Part shown: in pieces, positions 12,640 to 48,600 of the stretch
Layout of the letters: every line of letters begins with the position of its first letter
Numbering within the stretch: the stretch's first letter is position 1
Origin: Lamellibrachia satsuma
Taxonomy: Eukaryota > Annelida > Polychaeta > Sabellida > Siboglinidae
Assembly (NCBI GenBank): GCA_033239005.1
Contig: BSQZ01000039.1
Span: forward strand, 3,907,316-3,971,315
Direction of reading: 5' to 3'
DNA: 64,000 nucleotides
Notes under the pieces: model-generated
Seen by the model: the letters and a program-made list of their open reading frames with translations, nothing else
Told to the model about the DNA's origin: nothing
Database searches by the model: none
Position numbers and translations under genes: made by a program

Positions 12640-13150
12640 CAGTTGTAAAGTCCATATGGTATAAAAGAGTTCTAAAATCGATCAGTTCAGCATTGAGGCA
12701 CTCTGTACTTGCAGTTACTGCGGGTTGCGTGGGTAGGTTCCCTGACTGGAGATGATGCAACTTGTGATTAGGTTGTAGCATGTTCGTGAATAGATTCCTG
12801 CATAGAATCTCCCTCCGGTCTGCCAGTGTTAGTCTTCATATGGATTCGAGCAGCGTCGTTTGCTGTTTAGTTAAATTCGTGTGCCACACCTGGCAAGCGT
12901 ACTCAACCATTGATCGGACCAGTGTTGTGTAAATCTTAACGATGTGGTGGGATTAGACTCCAGTTCGGTTGAGCAGTATTATGAAGTATAGTCGTTGCGA
13001 TGCTTTAATTGGCGGTTATTTAGTCTATGTGGGGTTGCCATTTTATACCAGCCGTTAGTGTGATACCTAGTACTTGGGTTGAGTTCACTTGTTCGATGGG
13101 TCTGTTGTTGATGGTTAGCGGCGGGATGTCTTGTGGTGTATGCTATGTTT
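12640..13150 (-). mobile_element. LINE (CR1/jockey-like) reverse transcriptase C-terminal fragment
   Basis: The minus strand reads, with frameshifts, IPPLTINNRPIEQVNSTQVL, GITLTAGIKWQPHID, a VEYACQVWHTNLT-type block, then EPTHATRSNCKYRVPQC and NSFIPYGLYN. This is the familiar C-terminal part of a LINE polymerase (RPVLEYAC.VWH, then SFIP). It differs from the CR1 copy at 2.3-6 kb, so it is a second LINE family. The coding end is cut by the CACGCA microsatellite at 13.16 kb. Confidence 0.7.
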
Positions 13151-13155
13151 TCGTA

Positions 13156-13296
13156 CACGCACGCGCGAACGCACTCAAGCACACCCACACGCTCACGCTC
13201 ACGCACACGCACACGCACACGCACACGCACACGCACACTCACACGCACACGCACACGCACACGCACACGCACACGCACACGCACACACACACAGCA
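13156..13296. repeat. (CACGCA)n microsatellite
   Basis: A run of cacgca/cacaca units adjoining the LINE fragment. The VRVRVR and HTHTHT frames are artefacts. Confidence 0.95.
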
Positions 13297-13519
13297 CTGG
13301 GGTTCATAAATAACACATTTGTGCTGTCAGGAGGTTAGAATACACGACATTATAATAGTTTCTAAATTACAACATGATTTTGCAATAAAAATCTATGAGA
13401 CTCGTACATTTGGCGTTTTCCGAGAATCCTGACCCACTATCAATGAAGATGCCCCTGAACGGAAGAGTCATCCAAATCTAGTCCGCATATATTCTGACTT
13501 CAGTAATTGTTATTCCTAT

Positions 13520-13521
<2 letters not shown>

Positions 13522-13574
<53 letters not shown>
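13522..13574. repeat. (AT)n microsatellite
   Basis: About 50 bases of pure AT. Confidence 0.95.
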
Positions 13575-13577
<3 letters not shown>

Positions 13578-15059
13578 GCATCTGCCGTAGCACGGAGTGA
13601 ATGTTTTGTTGTTGTGAATTTCCGCTGGTTATCAGCTATGGTGTGATGCATGCAGCCTTGCAAACCAGTGTTACAGAAAATCGTCTTAAGCTGCAGCCCA
13701 TAGTAAAGACGGTTATTCTCTGTGGAAAACATAATGTCACCCTGTGAACCTGTCACCTACCGGAATGACACCACCCTTCTCGACATTGCTGAGAATCACA
13801 TCGAAGTTGGTCCTGGAATCGGATTTGGCGACACAAAACAATAACGCCTTGCAGACCTCGAAGATAATACACTGCGAAACAATTGCCATTATCGGAGAGC
13901 AGATCCCGTAAAAGATTATGTCCGAATAGCTAGATGTGTTTTATACCATCACCGCTGACGAGACTTGTATATTATTATATCAAACAAAGAACAACTAAGA
14001 TTTGTCCTGAAAGATGGTCAAAAAGCAGACAGTTCATTGGGAATTCTTGGCGTTTATGTTGCGTTACCGTAAACCGAGGTTACTTTGAACAGTTTTGCTT
14101 TTTTTCACATTCCTGAAAAACCTGAAGGTGGAAGTGCGATCTCTATGCCAATATCGGGGCTCCAGCTTGATCTTCTGATGGCATGCAGATGTTTGCAGAC
14201 AATAACTATTTTAGTGGTTTTTTTTATTTATAGGGTGTTCAAAGTTACCCCATGGTTGGGGATACTTTTGAACACGTAGTCCGTCATCCACATGTTGTCT
14301 TGCTTTTCACCACGTGTCCAATGATATAGCCTTATTGGGGGGAGTATAGTTTTCATGAGTCCCACCAGTCTTCTTTCGATTTCCAGATACAGAAATAAGG
14401 GAATTCGTACCCCCTAAGGAAAAGGTGTATAAGATTGGAATTAAATGTCTGTCATTTCTTCTCTGTGTGCAGCTTGCCACTATGTGTCTTTTTTGGGGAA
14501 ATTTAACTGGGCACTCCCTCCCGTTTTCAGGGTCTGGAATCCCCATTTTTTTAAAGATAATTTTGTTTAACCGTGAAAGTTTTCATAAATCATCCCAGAA
14601 ATCCCTGGCTGATTGTGTACGCTCGAACCCTCCGTTTTAAAACCCAGAGCCAGAGGCAGAGGACGGGCCTGGTATAGATTGTAACTTCGTAATTTAATTT
14701 ATTTCATTCATTTCTTGTCGTATTGCATGCATTCTTGCCGGAAGTACTGAACACAACGCACTGAAACTGATGCTAGCACTACTGTCTCTAATGACAGGGT
14801 AGCGTGGATAAACACTGGTTAATTTTATGACAATGTTTATTGTTACAAATCAATAATCGACTAAAACATAGAGGCAAGAAACATATCCAGAACGCTCAGC
14901 ATGATCGGATCTCGATCAGATCGCGCCCTCTGTGGGACTATAGACGAACGAATGATATAATCACCGGGACATTTTTTATGGTACTTGCTGCTGTTATTTC
15001 ACTTCGATGCAATTAATTTGAAAGCATACATATACAAGAAAGTATTGTACGTATGCTAC
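13575..15059. other. Intergenic, no supported gene
   Basis: Short open stretches occur on both strands, for example minus 13735-13925, but none has good splice support or a recognised motif. The region contains the palindrome at 14235-14275. Confidence 0.4.
14235..14275. repeat. 41-bp near-perfect palindrome
   Basis: The left arm gtgttcaaagttacccc and right arm ggggatacttttgaacac are inverted complements with one inserted base and few mismatches around a central catggtt. It would fold as a hairpin. It may be a remnant of a MITE. Confidence 0.75.
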
Positions 15060-15199
15060 CAATGTGTATTTATTATAATATATGTGTTTCGGTAAGAACG
15101 CAATACGCTTGAGTGCCGTCTGGCGCATAGTAGATGCACTAAAATCAATTCGATTGGTGACTCCGCCCAGATGGAATATGCGACATCACATCAGTAAAC
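15060..15199 (+). promoter_or_regulatory. Probable APPBP2 promoter and 5' UTR
   Basis: No TATA box is obvious. An inverted CCAAT (attggtga, near 15153) and a tccgccc GC element (near 15161) lie 30-50 bases upstream of the ATG. The start context gtaaacATGGCC is favourable (A at -3, G at +4). The transcription start cannot be fixed. Confidence 0.4.
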
Positions 15200-37416
<22,217 letters not shown>

Positions 37417-37784
37417 TAGCCACCTGGTCGTAGTATTAGGGAATATCATGATATGGGAAGACGTGCGATAACTGTGGAATTGAGAATGCAATGGAGAATT
37501 TGTGTTGACCGTACAATTTGGATACAGTTAGTTACCGATTATTTTTAAATCAATGCAACTTGTGTTTTTGAGATGAGTTTCTGTTGAGCCACGAAAAAGT
37601 ATAGTTCTGTTGGCCCTGCTTTGTGTAAAGTTGAACTGCGGTTCCAGAAGATGGCTTCGTTAAAAAATGTGTCTTGCTTCCTTGTTCCATGCTGATATTG
37701 AGTTATTGGCGACACACTAGACTTTCGGAATGTACAACAATTTTCATTGGCCGTTTTACGGAATATTGCGACGCTGAATTTATT

Positions 37785-37790
37785 AATAAA
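37785..37790 (+). promoter_or_regulatory. APPBP2 poly(A) signal AATAAA
   Basis: First canonical AATAAA, about 370 bases after the stop. A second one (aaaataaaat, near 37891) could serve as an alternative. Confidence 0.55.
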
Positions 37791-38094
37791 TGTACTTATA
37801 AAATCTTGGTTAGAAATTAGATACATTCAAAACACATCACTATCATGATCTTTCATGCTAATATTTAAAAACAATACGATTTAGTGACAAAATAAAATAT
37901 GCTAGTTTTACAATATATATACATATATACAGACCACTTTACTGCAATTAACGACAGACCAATAAATCTCCACGTTTTTTATACAATTTCTGATATAAAT
38001 ACACTACAGCAACAAAGATTAAAACATGAAGTATAGGGTTGTTAATTTAGATGTATCTGAGATTGATCGATTTTAATTATACAAACCCCCAACT

Positions 38095-38252
38095 AACTCC
38101 ATATCAGTTAACCAAAGAAAATTGTATACGTTAACCAATGAAAAACATTGTATCAGTTAGCCAATGAAAAATGTATCAGTTAACCAATGAAAAACATTGT
38201 ATCAGTTAAGCCAATGAAAAACGTATCAGTTAGCCAATGAAAAACATTGTAC
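38095..38252. repeat. Short array of a ccaatgaaaaacattgtatcagtta unit
   Basis: About five or six imperfect copies of cagttaaccaatgaaaaaca-like text. Confidence 0.8.
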
Positions 38253-39562
38253 ATACCCTTTAATGAAAGACTTAAAATTTAATGGTGTTACTCCTACCTG
38301 ATTGGAAAGATTAGATTGTATCAAAGTTACGCTAGCTTACCCTTAGCAATAACACCAAACAAAACATGTTACCAACTTTGCTATATAGCTTCTGTGAGAA
38401 AAGCATTCTTACAAGATGTTGTAAACATGTAAAATGTATTTAAAATATTGTCCTGCAAACTTGCATGTCATGCAAGCAAATGTTTATTATTGTGCACAGG
38501 ACAAGAACCTGAGTATTTGCTTAGGAATGCTGTTGCATGTGCAATCTTGTTTTATTTTCACTGTAGAGGTGTAGTTCGCTGCCGTGAATAAAAATGTCAC
38601 CAACCTGGAAATAAAATTGTAAATCATATTTAACTACTTTAACGAGTTTGTGTTTTGTAGTGGTGGACATGTCGTTATAAAGAATCTTGTCATCAGTAGA
38701 GTGCACAGGATACAGGTGCATTCACACCTATGATGTAAAAATTTATTAGTAGTATTTTTTTCTGTGCGATACATATCCCAATACACCTTCGATGTACCGG
38801 TATGTATATTATATTTAAATTTTTGCATTTCCAACTTGTCAACAGTGAGCTTGATGAGTAATTATGAGTTATGACTGAACCAGATCCATCCACTGATCTG
38901 TTGTTATTTGTTCTAGGTTCAAGTTTGAGAAATTTATTCTGATTTTAAGTTCACGAAGGCCTATATTGGACAGGATGGCTTTGTGTGTTTAATCATTTAC
39001 TTAACGCAATGCATATAATTAAACAGTCTGTATTTTCCAAATTTACAACTGGTTAACTATGTTTAAAATCACCAACAATTACTTGCACAGATTAAAACAG
39101 TTGTTTAGTTAAAATACAATATAACGAGCCATGTTATACCTTAACCGAAACAACAATATATTGCGATACGTATCGTGATATGGTTCTCTGTATCGTGACA
39201 TATAATGATATAAAATCTTTGGCTGTACCCTATTTATTATGTAAATGTCATAAGTTGGGTGAAATTTAAATAGAGAAATCTTCTTCGTGGGATTGAGAAT
39301 TAGCATGCAAGTCAACCATCAAGGCAAGGTTCAGAAACACAGGCCCCTTGCCCACAAATTGTTATTTCATTTGCCTGGAAAGGTGTGTAACAATACGATG
39401 CAGGTCATGCTCGAAAACAAGAAGACCGCAAAAAAAGAAGAAGGATATTTCCATTATAACCGAGCCAAAGTATAGCAATTGATCAAAGAGGACGCCACAT
39501 GATGACGACATTCGTTGCAGCAAAGCTGCAAATTACACAAAAACAGAATTGGGAAAACAGTG

Positions 39563-39568
39563 TTTATT
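39563..39568 (-). promoter_or_regulatory. NOC4L poly(A) signal AATAAA
   Basis: Minus-strand AATAAA 55 bases after the NOC4L stop codon. Confidence 0.65.
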
Positions 39569-39622
39569 TGCTGGTAATAAGACATTTTAGCTGGTGACAG
39601 TTTTATGTATCACGGCAAAATG

Positions 39623-42600
39623 CTATCCCAAACACCATAATTCTGAGAACTGGTCCTCTGCATTGGCGAACAGCCCCTTTGGTGGCTGAAATGTGGTGGT
39701 GACATGCTTAATTTTCTTCTGTGCTTCTTTCTCAAACATCTGAAATTAAAATGATTCGTCATGTAACCTTATTTAACAATGATTTGGGCAGCCAATCTAG
39801 GCTGCATTGGGAACACTGGCTCAATGTTCCCTTAACATCGCTATCATAAATGTTTGCAAACAGAGGTTTCAGGCCCAAATGGACCATCAGAGTTTACCCA
39901 TCAATCTAGGTTGTCAATCTGTCATTCGCGAAAGAATGTCCATCTGTCATTTCATTTTGTGCCACTCAAGGCAAGTAATGCATTCTGGTTTTGAAATAAT
40001 ACTGTATTTGTATATTGTCATTACAGTATTTTGTTCACATCACAAACTTTACCTGACAAAACTACCAAAAGTGCAGCCTCACTATTTTTGTCAACCATAC
40101 ACTAGATATCCCATCTAGGCAACACACATGCCATATAATTACCTAATACTGAATAAACACAAGTTGGTCTCGCATAACACATATGTAACGGCAACTGAAA
40201 TGCTGCAATAAGGGACAGGGACACAAGTATCGTCAGGCATCATGTTGGCTTTATGCAAATGCTCACTTCTGCCTCCCAATGACACGCTGCCTGATTTGGC
40301 ATTTCACACAAACACATTTGGAATTAAAACAGAACAAACAATAACATTTACTTTTATTATTTATTAGTTCCCTGTTGTAACTGATTTTGTATAGAAATGT
40401 AACTGAAATGAAAAGTAATTGTAACTGTAATAATCAGTAACTGGAACACGTAATTTTGTACCTTAAATTAGAGAGTGGGACTGATGATGTAGCCACAACA
40501 ACAAGAACAGAAATAGTTAAAGAACGACTGTTTCATCAAAGTATATATTGTACCAACAACAATTCTTACTGACAGTAAACTGAAATCACAGTGCTAGCAT
40601 CAGAACGTAAGAATCAGCTGATCTGTCATTTGGATAACTTTGAACATGATGGAGCATGTGTTAGCATATATGTGATTCTTTTTCACCTTTTTATTAGGGT
40701 TATATCATGCACCCGAGATGCCACAGGTTATTTCAAGTAGGCTCTATTGATTTGATGCTGTGTAATGTGCCACTTAGGGTTATATCGTGCACCCAAGATG
40801 CCACAGGTTATTTAAAGTAGGCTCTATTGATTTGATGCTGTGTAATGTGCCACTTAGGGTTATATCATGCACCCGAAATGCCACAGGTTATTTAAAGTAG
40901 GCTCTATTGATTTGATGCTGTGTAATGTGCCACTTACACTAGTTGTTGTAGTGTCAAGTAGGGGGCCGAGGTCAGTCTCCATTGGTAACAACTTGTGTTG
41001 AATCTTGCGAGCATCTGTTGACACCTCGTGGTGGTAGTGATGTTGCAAGGTCTGAAACCAGGGGGTGATACCAGTGTGATATAAATAAAATCAAGATGTT
41101 AATTATAACACCTGAAGGACCTGCTCATATAATCAAAGTAATATTCAGATATAACAAGTGCACCAACAGAATACCTTTGGCCTTCCTAAGCAAAGTTTAA
41201 TTGCAATCTGCCAGCAGACTGTTCACACTTGGCTTCCAAAAGGCTCCAAATATGCCAAAAGGCATCACCATATCAGTGTACACAGTGAAGGGCCAGTTGG
41301 TGGTTTCTTTTGATACAGTACTTAGATGGTGTCATTAACACAGCCCAATTCAGTAAATACGCTAAATTGACAGAGAGCTACAGGCCACAGGTTTATTAGG
41401 TAAGAATACTGACTGGGCTTGAAGCCAAGAGACTCATGGTAGGCAAACTAGGGTACAACCTCAAAACACAACTGCCAAGTAAACCAATCTGGGTATAACA
41501 CAGTAGACAAAATGGGTGTACATCAAGGAGTATACACAAAACCCCTCGGGACGTATCTTGATGTGAACATTGCTAATGTACAGTTCATTATATTTGTTTA
41601 TCAATCGTACTATTCGTACACACAACAAGTTCATTATATTTGTTTATCAATCATACTATTCATACACACAACAAGTTCATTATATTTGTTTATCAATCGT
41701 ACTATTCGTACACACAATTAGCAACACACACGCTACATAATTAACAAATGGTTCTGCATAATACAAATGTAATTGTAATTGAAATTGAAATGGTGTAATT
41801 GTATTTGTAATTGATTTGAAAATTTTAGAAGTGTAATTGTAATTATAATTGAACTGAACGATTGAAAGTAATTGTAATTGTTTTTTTGTAATTGGATCCA
41901 GCCCTGGAGACAGTCACATATTCTCTACTCAGGTATATAAAACAATAGAGAGACAGTCATATGTTCTCTACTCAGGTATATAAAACAATAGAGAGACAGT
42001 CACCTGTAGTTCCCACAGAGAGCTGTCAAGTGCATTGCACTTGGCTGGGTCTGGTTCGTCCATGATGAAAGGGTCTTCTGTCAATTCTGTGGTTCAAAAC
42101 ACAACATGTCAGTTATGTAGTTAAAAACACAACATGTCAGTTATGTAGTTAAAAACACAACATGTCAGTTACGTAGCGCAAAAAAACAACATGACAGTTA
42201 TGTAGTTCAAAACACATCAGTTATGTAGTTCAAAGCACAACATGTCAGTTATGTTGTTCGAAACACATGTCAGTTATGTAGTTCAAAACACAACATGTCA
42301 GTTATGTAGTTCAAAGCACAAAATGTCAGTTATGTTGTTCGAAACACATGTCAGTTATGTAGTTCAAAACACAACATGTCAGTCATGTAGTTCAAAGCAC
42401 AACATGTCAGTTATGTTGTTCGAAACACAACATGTCAGTTATGTAGTTCAAAGCACAACACATCAGTTATGTAGTTCAAAACACAACATGTCAGTTATGT
42501 AGTTCAAAACACAACATGTCAGTTATGTAGTTCAAAGCACAACATGTCAGTTATGTTGTTCGAAACACAACATGTCAGTTATGTAGTTCAAAACACAACA

Positions 42601-45600
42601 TGTCAGTCATGTAGTTCAAAACATTACATGTCAGTTATGTAGTTCAATGTAGTTCAAAACACACGTTTGTGTCAGGGGCCATTCACAATTTTTGACATTT
42701 ACCTATTCACAGAGTAGCAATGGAAAATGTGAACAAACAGACAATTGCTAGATTGTCTAGTCAGTAAATGCAACTTTGTATACAAAGGAACCATCAGGAA
42801 CAGACACAACTGTGATACCTTTTGGCATATCTGTCCGATGTAGCAACACCTTGCAATTGGGGTGTCGACGAATCAGATTGCAGATGAATGGATTGATAAT
42901 AGTGAGGCTATTTGGTGGCGCCGTCAGTGCCAGTCGAGCCAACTTCTTGGCGAAAGCTGCTACCAGGTAGCCCGGTAGATAGCTACAAGACAACATGCCA
43001 AATAACCAGTGACACCAAGCAACTGTCTCTTATTTCACCCGGGCAACATCAGAGTCCGGAACTGTTTATTCAACAAGACGTAACATAATTTAAGAAATAC
43101 AACGTACTATGAATTTATACAAAATGAATAAATCCATAAATATTAATGACTCTGATTAATGTATATTATATTTTTATATGTACGAAATCATGTCATGAAG
43201 ACCATAATTTGATAACAAACATGACGATCACCCATATAAAATTACAAATTAAATAACAGAATTGTGTGAGGTATTAAAGATGAATAACTTGCATGTATTG
43301 CATGAGTATAATGCTTAAAATAAAGAATAAAAATAAGACAATTAATATGTAACATATATCACTGCAATATGAACAGGAAATTAGCAAACATTTGACAGCA
43401 ATTAATTTTCATATAAGTGGCAAATATAACAAATAAGGATATTACAACTTGAGCTTGGTGGTCATTTGCATACACTCTTCCTGCATCAAACTGATTTAGC
43501 CCAACACAAAACAGGTTCAGTGGTATTAAACTATGTAGTGTGTGAATAGTTTAAGTAATATGCACAGTTAGTTTAATAGAAGAGAGCACACTTTTCTTTA
43601 AATCATTGAAAGAATTTACTTTTATCGTTAGAAAGTGTGAATAGCATTACGGTCCAGAGTATAGAGCCAGACTTTATGGTCTAGTGTATAGAGCCAGACC
43701 TTATGGTCCAGAGTATAGAGCCAGGCCTTATGGTCCAGTGTATAGAGCCAGACTTTATGGTCCAGTGTATAGAGCCAGACTTTATGGTCCAGTGTATAGA
43801 GCCAGAACTTATGGTCCAGAGTATAGAGCCAGGCCTTATGGTCCAGTGTATAGAGCCAGGCCTTATGGTCCAGTGTATAGAGCCAGGCCTTATGGTCCAG
43901 AGTATAGAGCCAGGCCTTATGGTCCAGTGTATAGAGCCAGGCCATATGGTCCAGTGTATAGAGCCAGATCTTATGGTCCAGAGTATAGAGCCAGGCCTTA
44001 TGGTCCAGTGTATGGAGCCAGAGCTTATGTTCCAGTGTTTAGAGCCAGACCTTATGGTCAAGTGTATAGAGCCCCACCTTTTGGTCCAGTGTATAGAGCC
44101 AGACCAGCCCAGTGTAGAGCCCAACCTTACGGTCCAGTGTACAGAGCTAGACCTTACTGTCCAGTGTATAGAGATAGACCTTATGTTCCAGTGTATAGAC
44201 CCAGACATTACGTTCCAGTGTATAGAGCCAGACTTTACGGTCCAGTGTATAGAGCCAGACCTTACATTCCAGTGTATAGACCCAGACCTTACGGTCCAGT
44301 GTATAGTGCCAGACCTTACATTCCAGTGTATAGACCCAGACCTTACGGTCCAGTGTATAGAGACAGACCTTTTGGTCCAGTGTATAGGGCCAGACCTTTT
44401 GGTCCAGTGTAGAGCCCGACCTTACAGTCCAGTGTACAGAGCCAGACCTTACTGTCCAGTGTATAGAGATAGACCTTATGTTCCAGTGTATAGATCCAGA
44501 CATTACGTTCCAGTGTATAGAGCCAGACCTTACGGTCCAGTGTATAGAGCCAGACCTTACATTTCAGTGTATAGACCCAGACCTTACGGTCCAGTGTATA
44601 GAAACAGACCTTATGGTCCAGTGTGTAGAGCCTGACCACCTATGCCCCTTTTTTGCTGAATTTTAACCGGACCCAGTAAAAAATAATTTAATAGTTTGTC
44701 TGATGATTTCATCAAACCTAAACGACACATTTCCACAAACGAGCTAGCATGTCATAGTAGATGCTAAATAGGTCTGATTTTTCCAAATGTGGTTAATTAT
44801 TCTTTACACATCTACTTTTCTTTCCACATCTACTTTTCAGACTATATAAACTAAAATGTTCTTTACAAAGAATATAGCAGAACATTTAATCTAATAATTA
44901 TTATTGCACTGAAATGAACAAACTCACGTGGAAGTCAGGAAAAGGTCTACGAGAAAGAGAAACCGTGCCTGATATTTGGCATGGAAGATGGAAGGCTCGA
45001 GTAGAGCGTACAGTTTCTCATAGAAATCAGGGTAGTTTCTGTAAGCAGAATACTTAAAAACTTAGAACATTTAAAGGTATAAAATCTGATCATTCTATCA
45101 GTAAAAACCAATATCTATTGTAACATCTTGACCACGCAAATGTGTTTTAATGAACTAAAAACCATAATGTAAACATTTCAAAAATTACTAAATATTAAAA
45201 TCCAACAATAAAAATGTATATTACATGTTGATGGTGTAAACTACTCCTTTCTGAATCAGTATTAAACATTGTAAATATTACTAAGAATCTTAGAATAAGC
45301 AATACTTACAAGTTGAATTTGTTCACGAGTACGAAGAGGCTATTCAATGACAGCAGACTAATAGCGCCACCTGTGAACAGGTAAAGAAACAACTCAACGA
45401 ATGAAATTGGATTTTCATATTCTATTCCAAGTGTTGCAATATAGCAAACATTTGCCCATGAGAGACTGCTGTATATAAGATTTGTTATTTTAATAGTTCC
45501 ACACGATTATTTTTCTGGTCCTATCTGAGGAACAAATGTGTACGAAATTCAATGAGACAGCCGAGACCAGGTATGGGGCGATTAACTTAATTTAGTTACT

Positions 45601-48600
45601 TTTGATGGTTAACTTAATTTGTAGTGAAATTCATTGATTAATTAACTAACTATTAATTTTCAGTTAACTTATTTTTTACAAAGTGGGTAACACTAGGAGT
45701 TTATAGGAAGGATGTGCAGCTGGTCAACTATTTTACCCTCTTGTCGAAAATAAAATACTTGACTGGCAGGCGGCACATCCTTATTTCACACACAATTAGT
45801 AAGTATATTTGTGTTGCATCAACTTAATCATTAACTTAACTAAATAGTTTTCAAAGTTAACTTAATTAGAAATAATCCTAGATTAACATAGCTTAAGTTA
45901 ATATAGTAAATTAATTGCCCCATGCCTGGCCAAGACGCATACATTGTTGGATAGGATTAGAAATAAGGCACAAGAAAGATGCCAGGGTAATAATTCAAGG
46001 TGGCTGGGATGGGGTGGAAATGTAGGGATGGGGAAGGGACAGAGGTGGAAATGTAGGGATGGGGAAGGGACAGAGGTGGATATACAGGTATAGGGATGGG
46101 GAACGAACGAGGTAGAAATGTAGGGATGGGGAAGGGACTGAGGTGGAAATGTAGGGATGTGGAATGGACCGAGGTGGAAATGTAGGGACGGGGAATGGAC
46201 CGAGGTGGAAATGAGGTGAAAATGTAGACATGGTGAAGGGATGGCAATATTTGTTACGTCCCTCAACCGTGGCTTCATTTTTAGTTGACAGGTGTCATAT
46301 GTGTTTTAAATAATGTCTATTGTATGACAGCAGATAATATAACTGATTACGTATGCATTTACCTAAGTAAAACAACTGCTTCTGGAAATTATAATTTAAA
46401 AAATATAAAATATTTTTACGACCAATTTCAAAATCTACCAGTTTCAGGCATTGCAGTGATGTCACAAACATATCACAATGACGTCACAAACATATCTCAG
46501 TGACATCACAAACATATCGCAATTACATCACAAACATATCGCAGTGACGTCACAAACATATCACAGTGACATCACACACATACTTATTGCAATGATGTCA
46601 CAAACATATGGCAATAACGTCACAAACATATCGCAATTACATCACAAACATATCACAGTGACATCACAAACATATTGCAATGATGTCACATACATAATTA
46701 TCGGGATGATGTCACAAACATATCGCACTGACGTCACAAACACGACCAGCAACCATAGTTTTATTCTCAGCCAATGAGTGTCGTAAGTGTTGTGAATATT
46801 GTCTAATAGAAGGAAACTGTGAACGAGCCATTGAAAGGACAGGAGTGAAAGAGAACGATGCAGTCTTTCCCTGGTGCAAGGTGGTTGAATTATACAGAAA
46901 AATCTGGTAAAAGAGGACATAAATCACCGATGTTGTATGATTCTGTGAGGAAGTCACTTAGCAGCAGTGGACTCGTGAAATGTGGCATCACTTTCTCGTG
47001 GAGACTCAGCAACACCTGCTTGTACAGACTGACAGACAGCTGGAACAGAAAGCAACACCTGATTGTACAGACTGACAGACAGCTGGAACAGAAAACAACA
47101 CCTGCTTGTACATACTGACAGACAGCTGGAACAGAAAACACCTCCTTGTACAGACTGACAGACAGCTGGAACAGAAAGCAACACCTGCTTGTACAGACTG
47201 ACAGACAGCTGGAACAGAAAGCAACACCTGCTTGTACAGACTGACAGACAGCTGGAACAGACAATAAGGTTGCTATTACTACCAGTCAACGCTACGTTTC
47301 CCCAACTCATGTTATAATAATGTGAAAAAATAATATAGCACAATGAAGAAACAATTTTCTTTTTATCATAAATTCCCAACTATTGAGATTTACTAAACAT
47401 TTCGGGTACCTTTGGAACTGAATTCTGGGATGACTAGTTCTTCTTCTGCTCACCAGTTGGAAGAACTAGTCGTCCTAAAATTCAGTTCTTGATGAAAGCT
47501 ACCGATAGTTGCCGAGATGTAAAGTAAATCTCAATAGTTGTGGTTAAAGGAAAGTTGTTTCTTCATTATTAACTACCAACTTGATGACCATTTTTACAAA
47601 TATAATATACACAATAAAATATGTGATGGTTAAGTTGGAGGTTTAGTGAGTGTGTTAGAAGTTACATAGCTTTATTGCTTTGACATTTTTATTACGTTTG
47701 TAAGAACATTATCTATTCTTACAGTACTTGTATTGTATTTTAGTTTTTATATTTATATCTTTACTGTCGTAATAATAATCAACATACTGTGTGGATATTA
47801 GTATAATATATCAATGATACATAATATTATAATTATTATAAAAATAACTGTTTTACTGATGAGTTTTGTGACAGATCTGTATATCAAACATCTGACAAAA
47901 ATCAAACATTATATCTGCAAACTATTAGATAACATAACATCCCAGATAGATGAATCATGATAGAATTACTACCAGGTACTCTGTTGCAGAAATGTAGACT
48001 TAGCAGTAGACAAAGAATTAAATCACATAATACTGCACTTTTTAAGACAAATGTTGATACACTAACACAACAAACCTAAACAGACTTAGTGTAAGACAAA
48101 TGTTGATACACTAACACAATAATACTAAACAGACTTAAAGTGTAAGACAAATGTTGATACACTAACACAACAAAACTAAACAGACTTAAAGTGTAAGACA
48201 AATGTTGATACACTAACACAACAAACCTAAACAGACTTAGTGTAAGACAAATGTTGATACACTAACACAACAAAACTAAACAGACTTAAAGTGTAAGACA
48301 AATGTTGATACACTAACACAACAAAACTAAACAGATTTAAAGTGTAAGACAAATGTTGATACACTAACACAACAAAACTAAACAGACTTAAAGTGTAAGA
48401 CAAATGTTGATACACTAACACAACAAAACTAAACAGATTTAAAGTGTAAGACAAATGTTGATACACTAACACAACAAAACTAAACAGACTTAAAGTGTTA
48501 AGACAAATGTTGATACACTAACACAACAAAACTAAATAGACTTAAAGTGTTAAGACAAACCTTAAGCTTCAAGAATTCCAGCCACAGTGTAGAGAACAGC

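Larger units (their letters stand above)
37417..39622. other. Convergent intergenic region and 3' UTRs of APPBP2 and NOC4L
   Basis: The two genes point towards each other here. It contains the APPBP2 poly(A) signal, a small array at 38.1 kb and the NOC4L poly(A) signal. Scattered short open frames have no support. Confidence 0.6.

Noticed and set aside
13735..13925. Minus-strand 60-codon open stretch with a hydrophobic part
   Set aside because: No good acceptor, no recognised family, and neighbouring sequence looks repeat-derived.
37417..39622. A further gene between APPBP2 and NOC4L
   Set aside because: Only short, unsupported open frames; the space is accounted for by two convergent 3' ends and a small array.
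46954..47379. Cysteine-rich frame (VCQSVQAGVAFCSSCLSVCT) that looks like a secreted protein
   Set aside because: It is the 43-bp splice-site array read in other frames. The only supported coding piece is the start of NOC4L exon 8.
48227..48472. Minus-strand frame of LVYQHLSYTLNLF repeats
   Set aside because: Translation of the ~50-bp minisatellite in a NOC4L intron.
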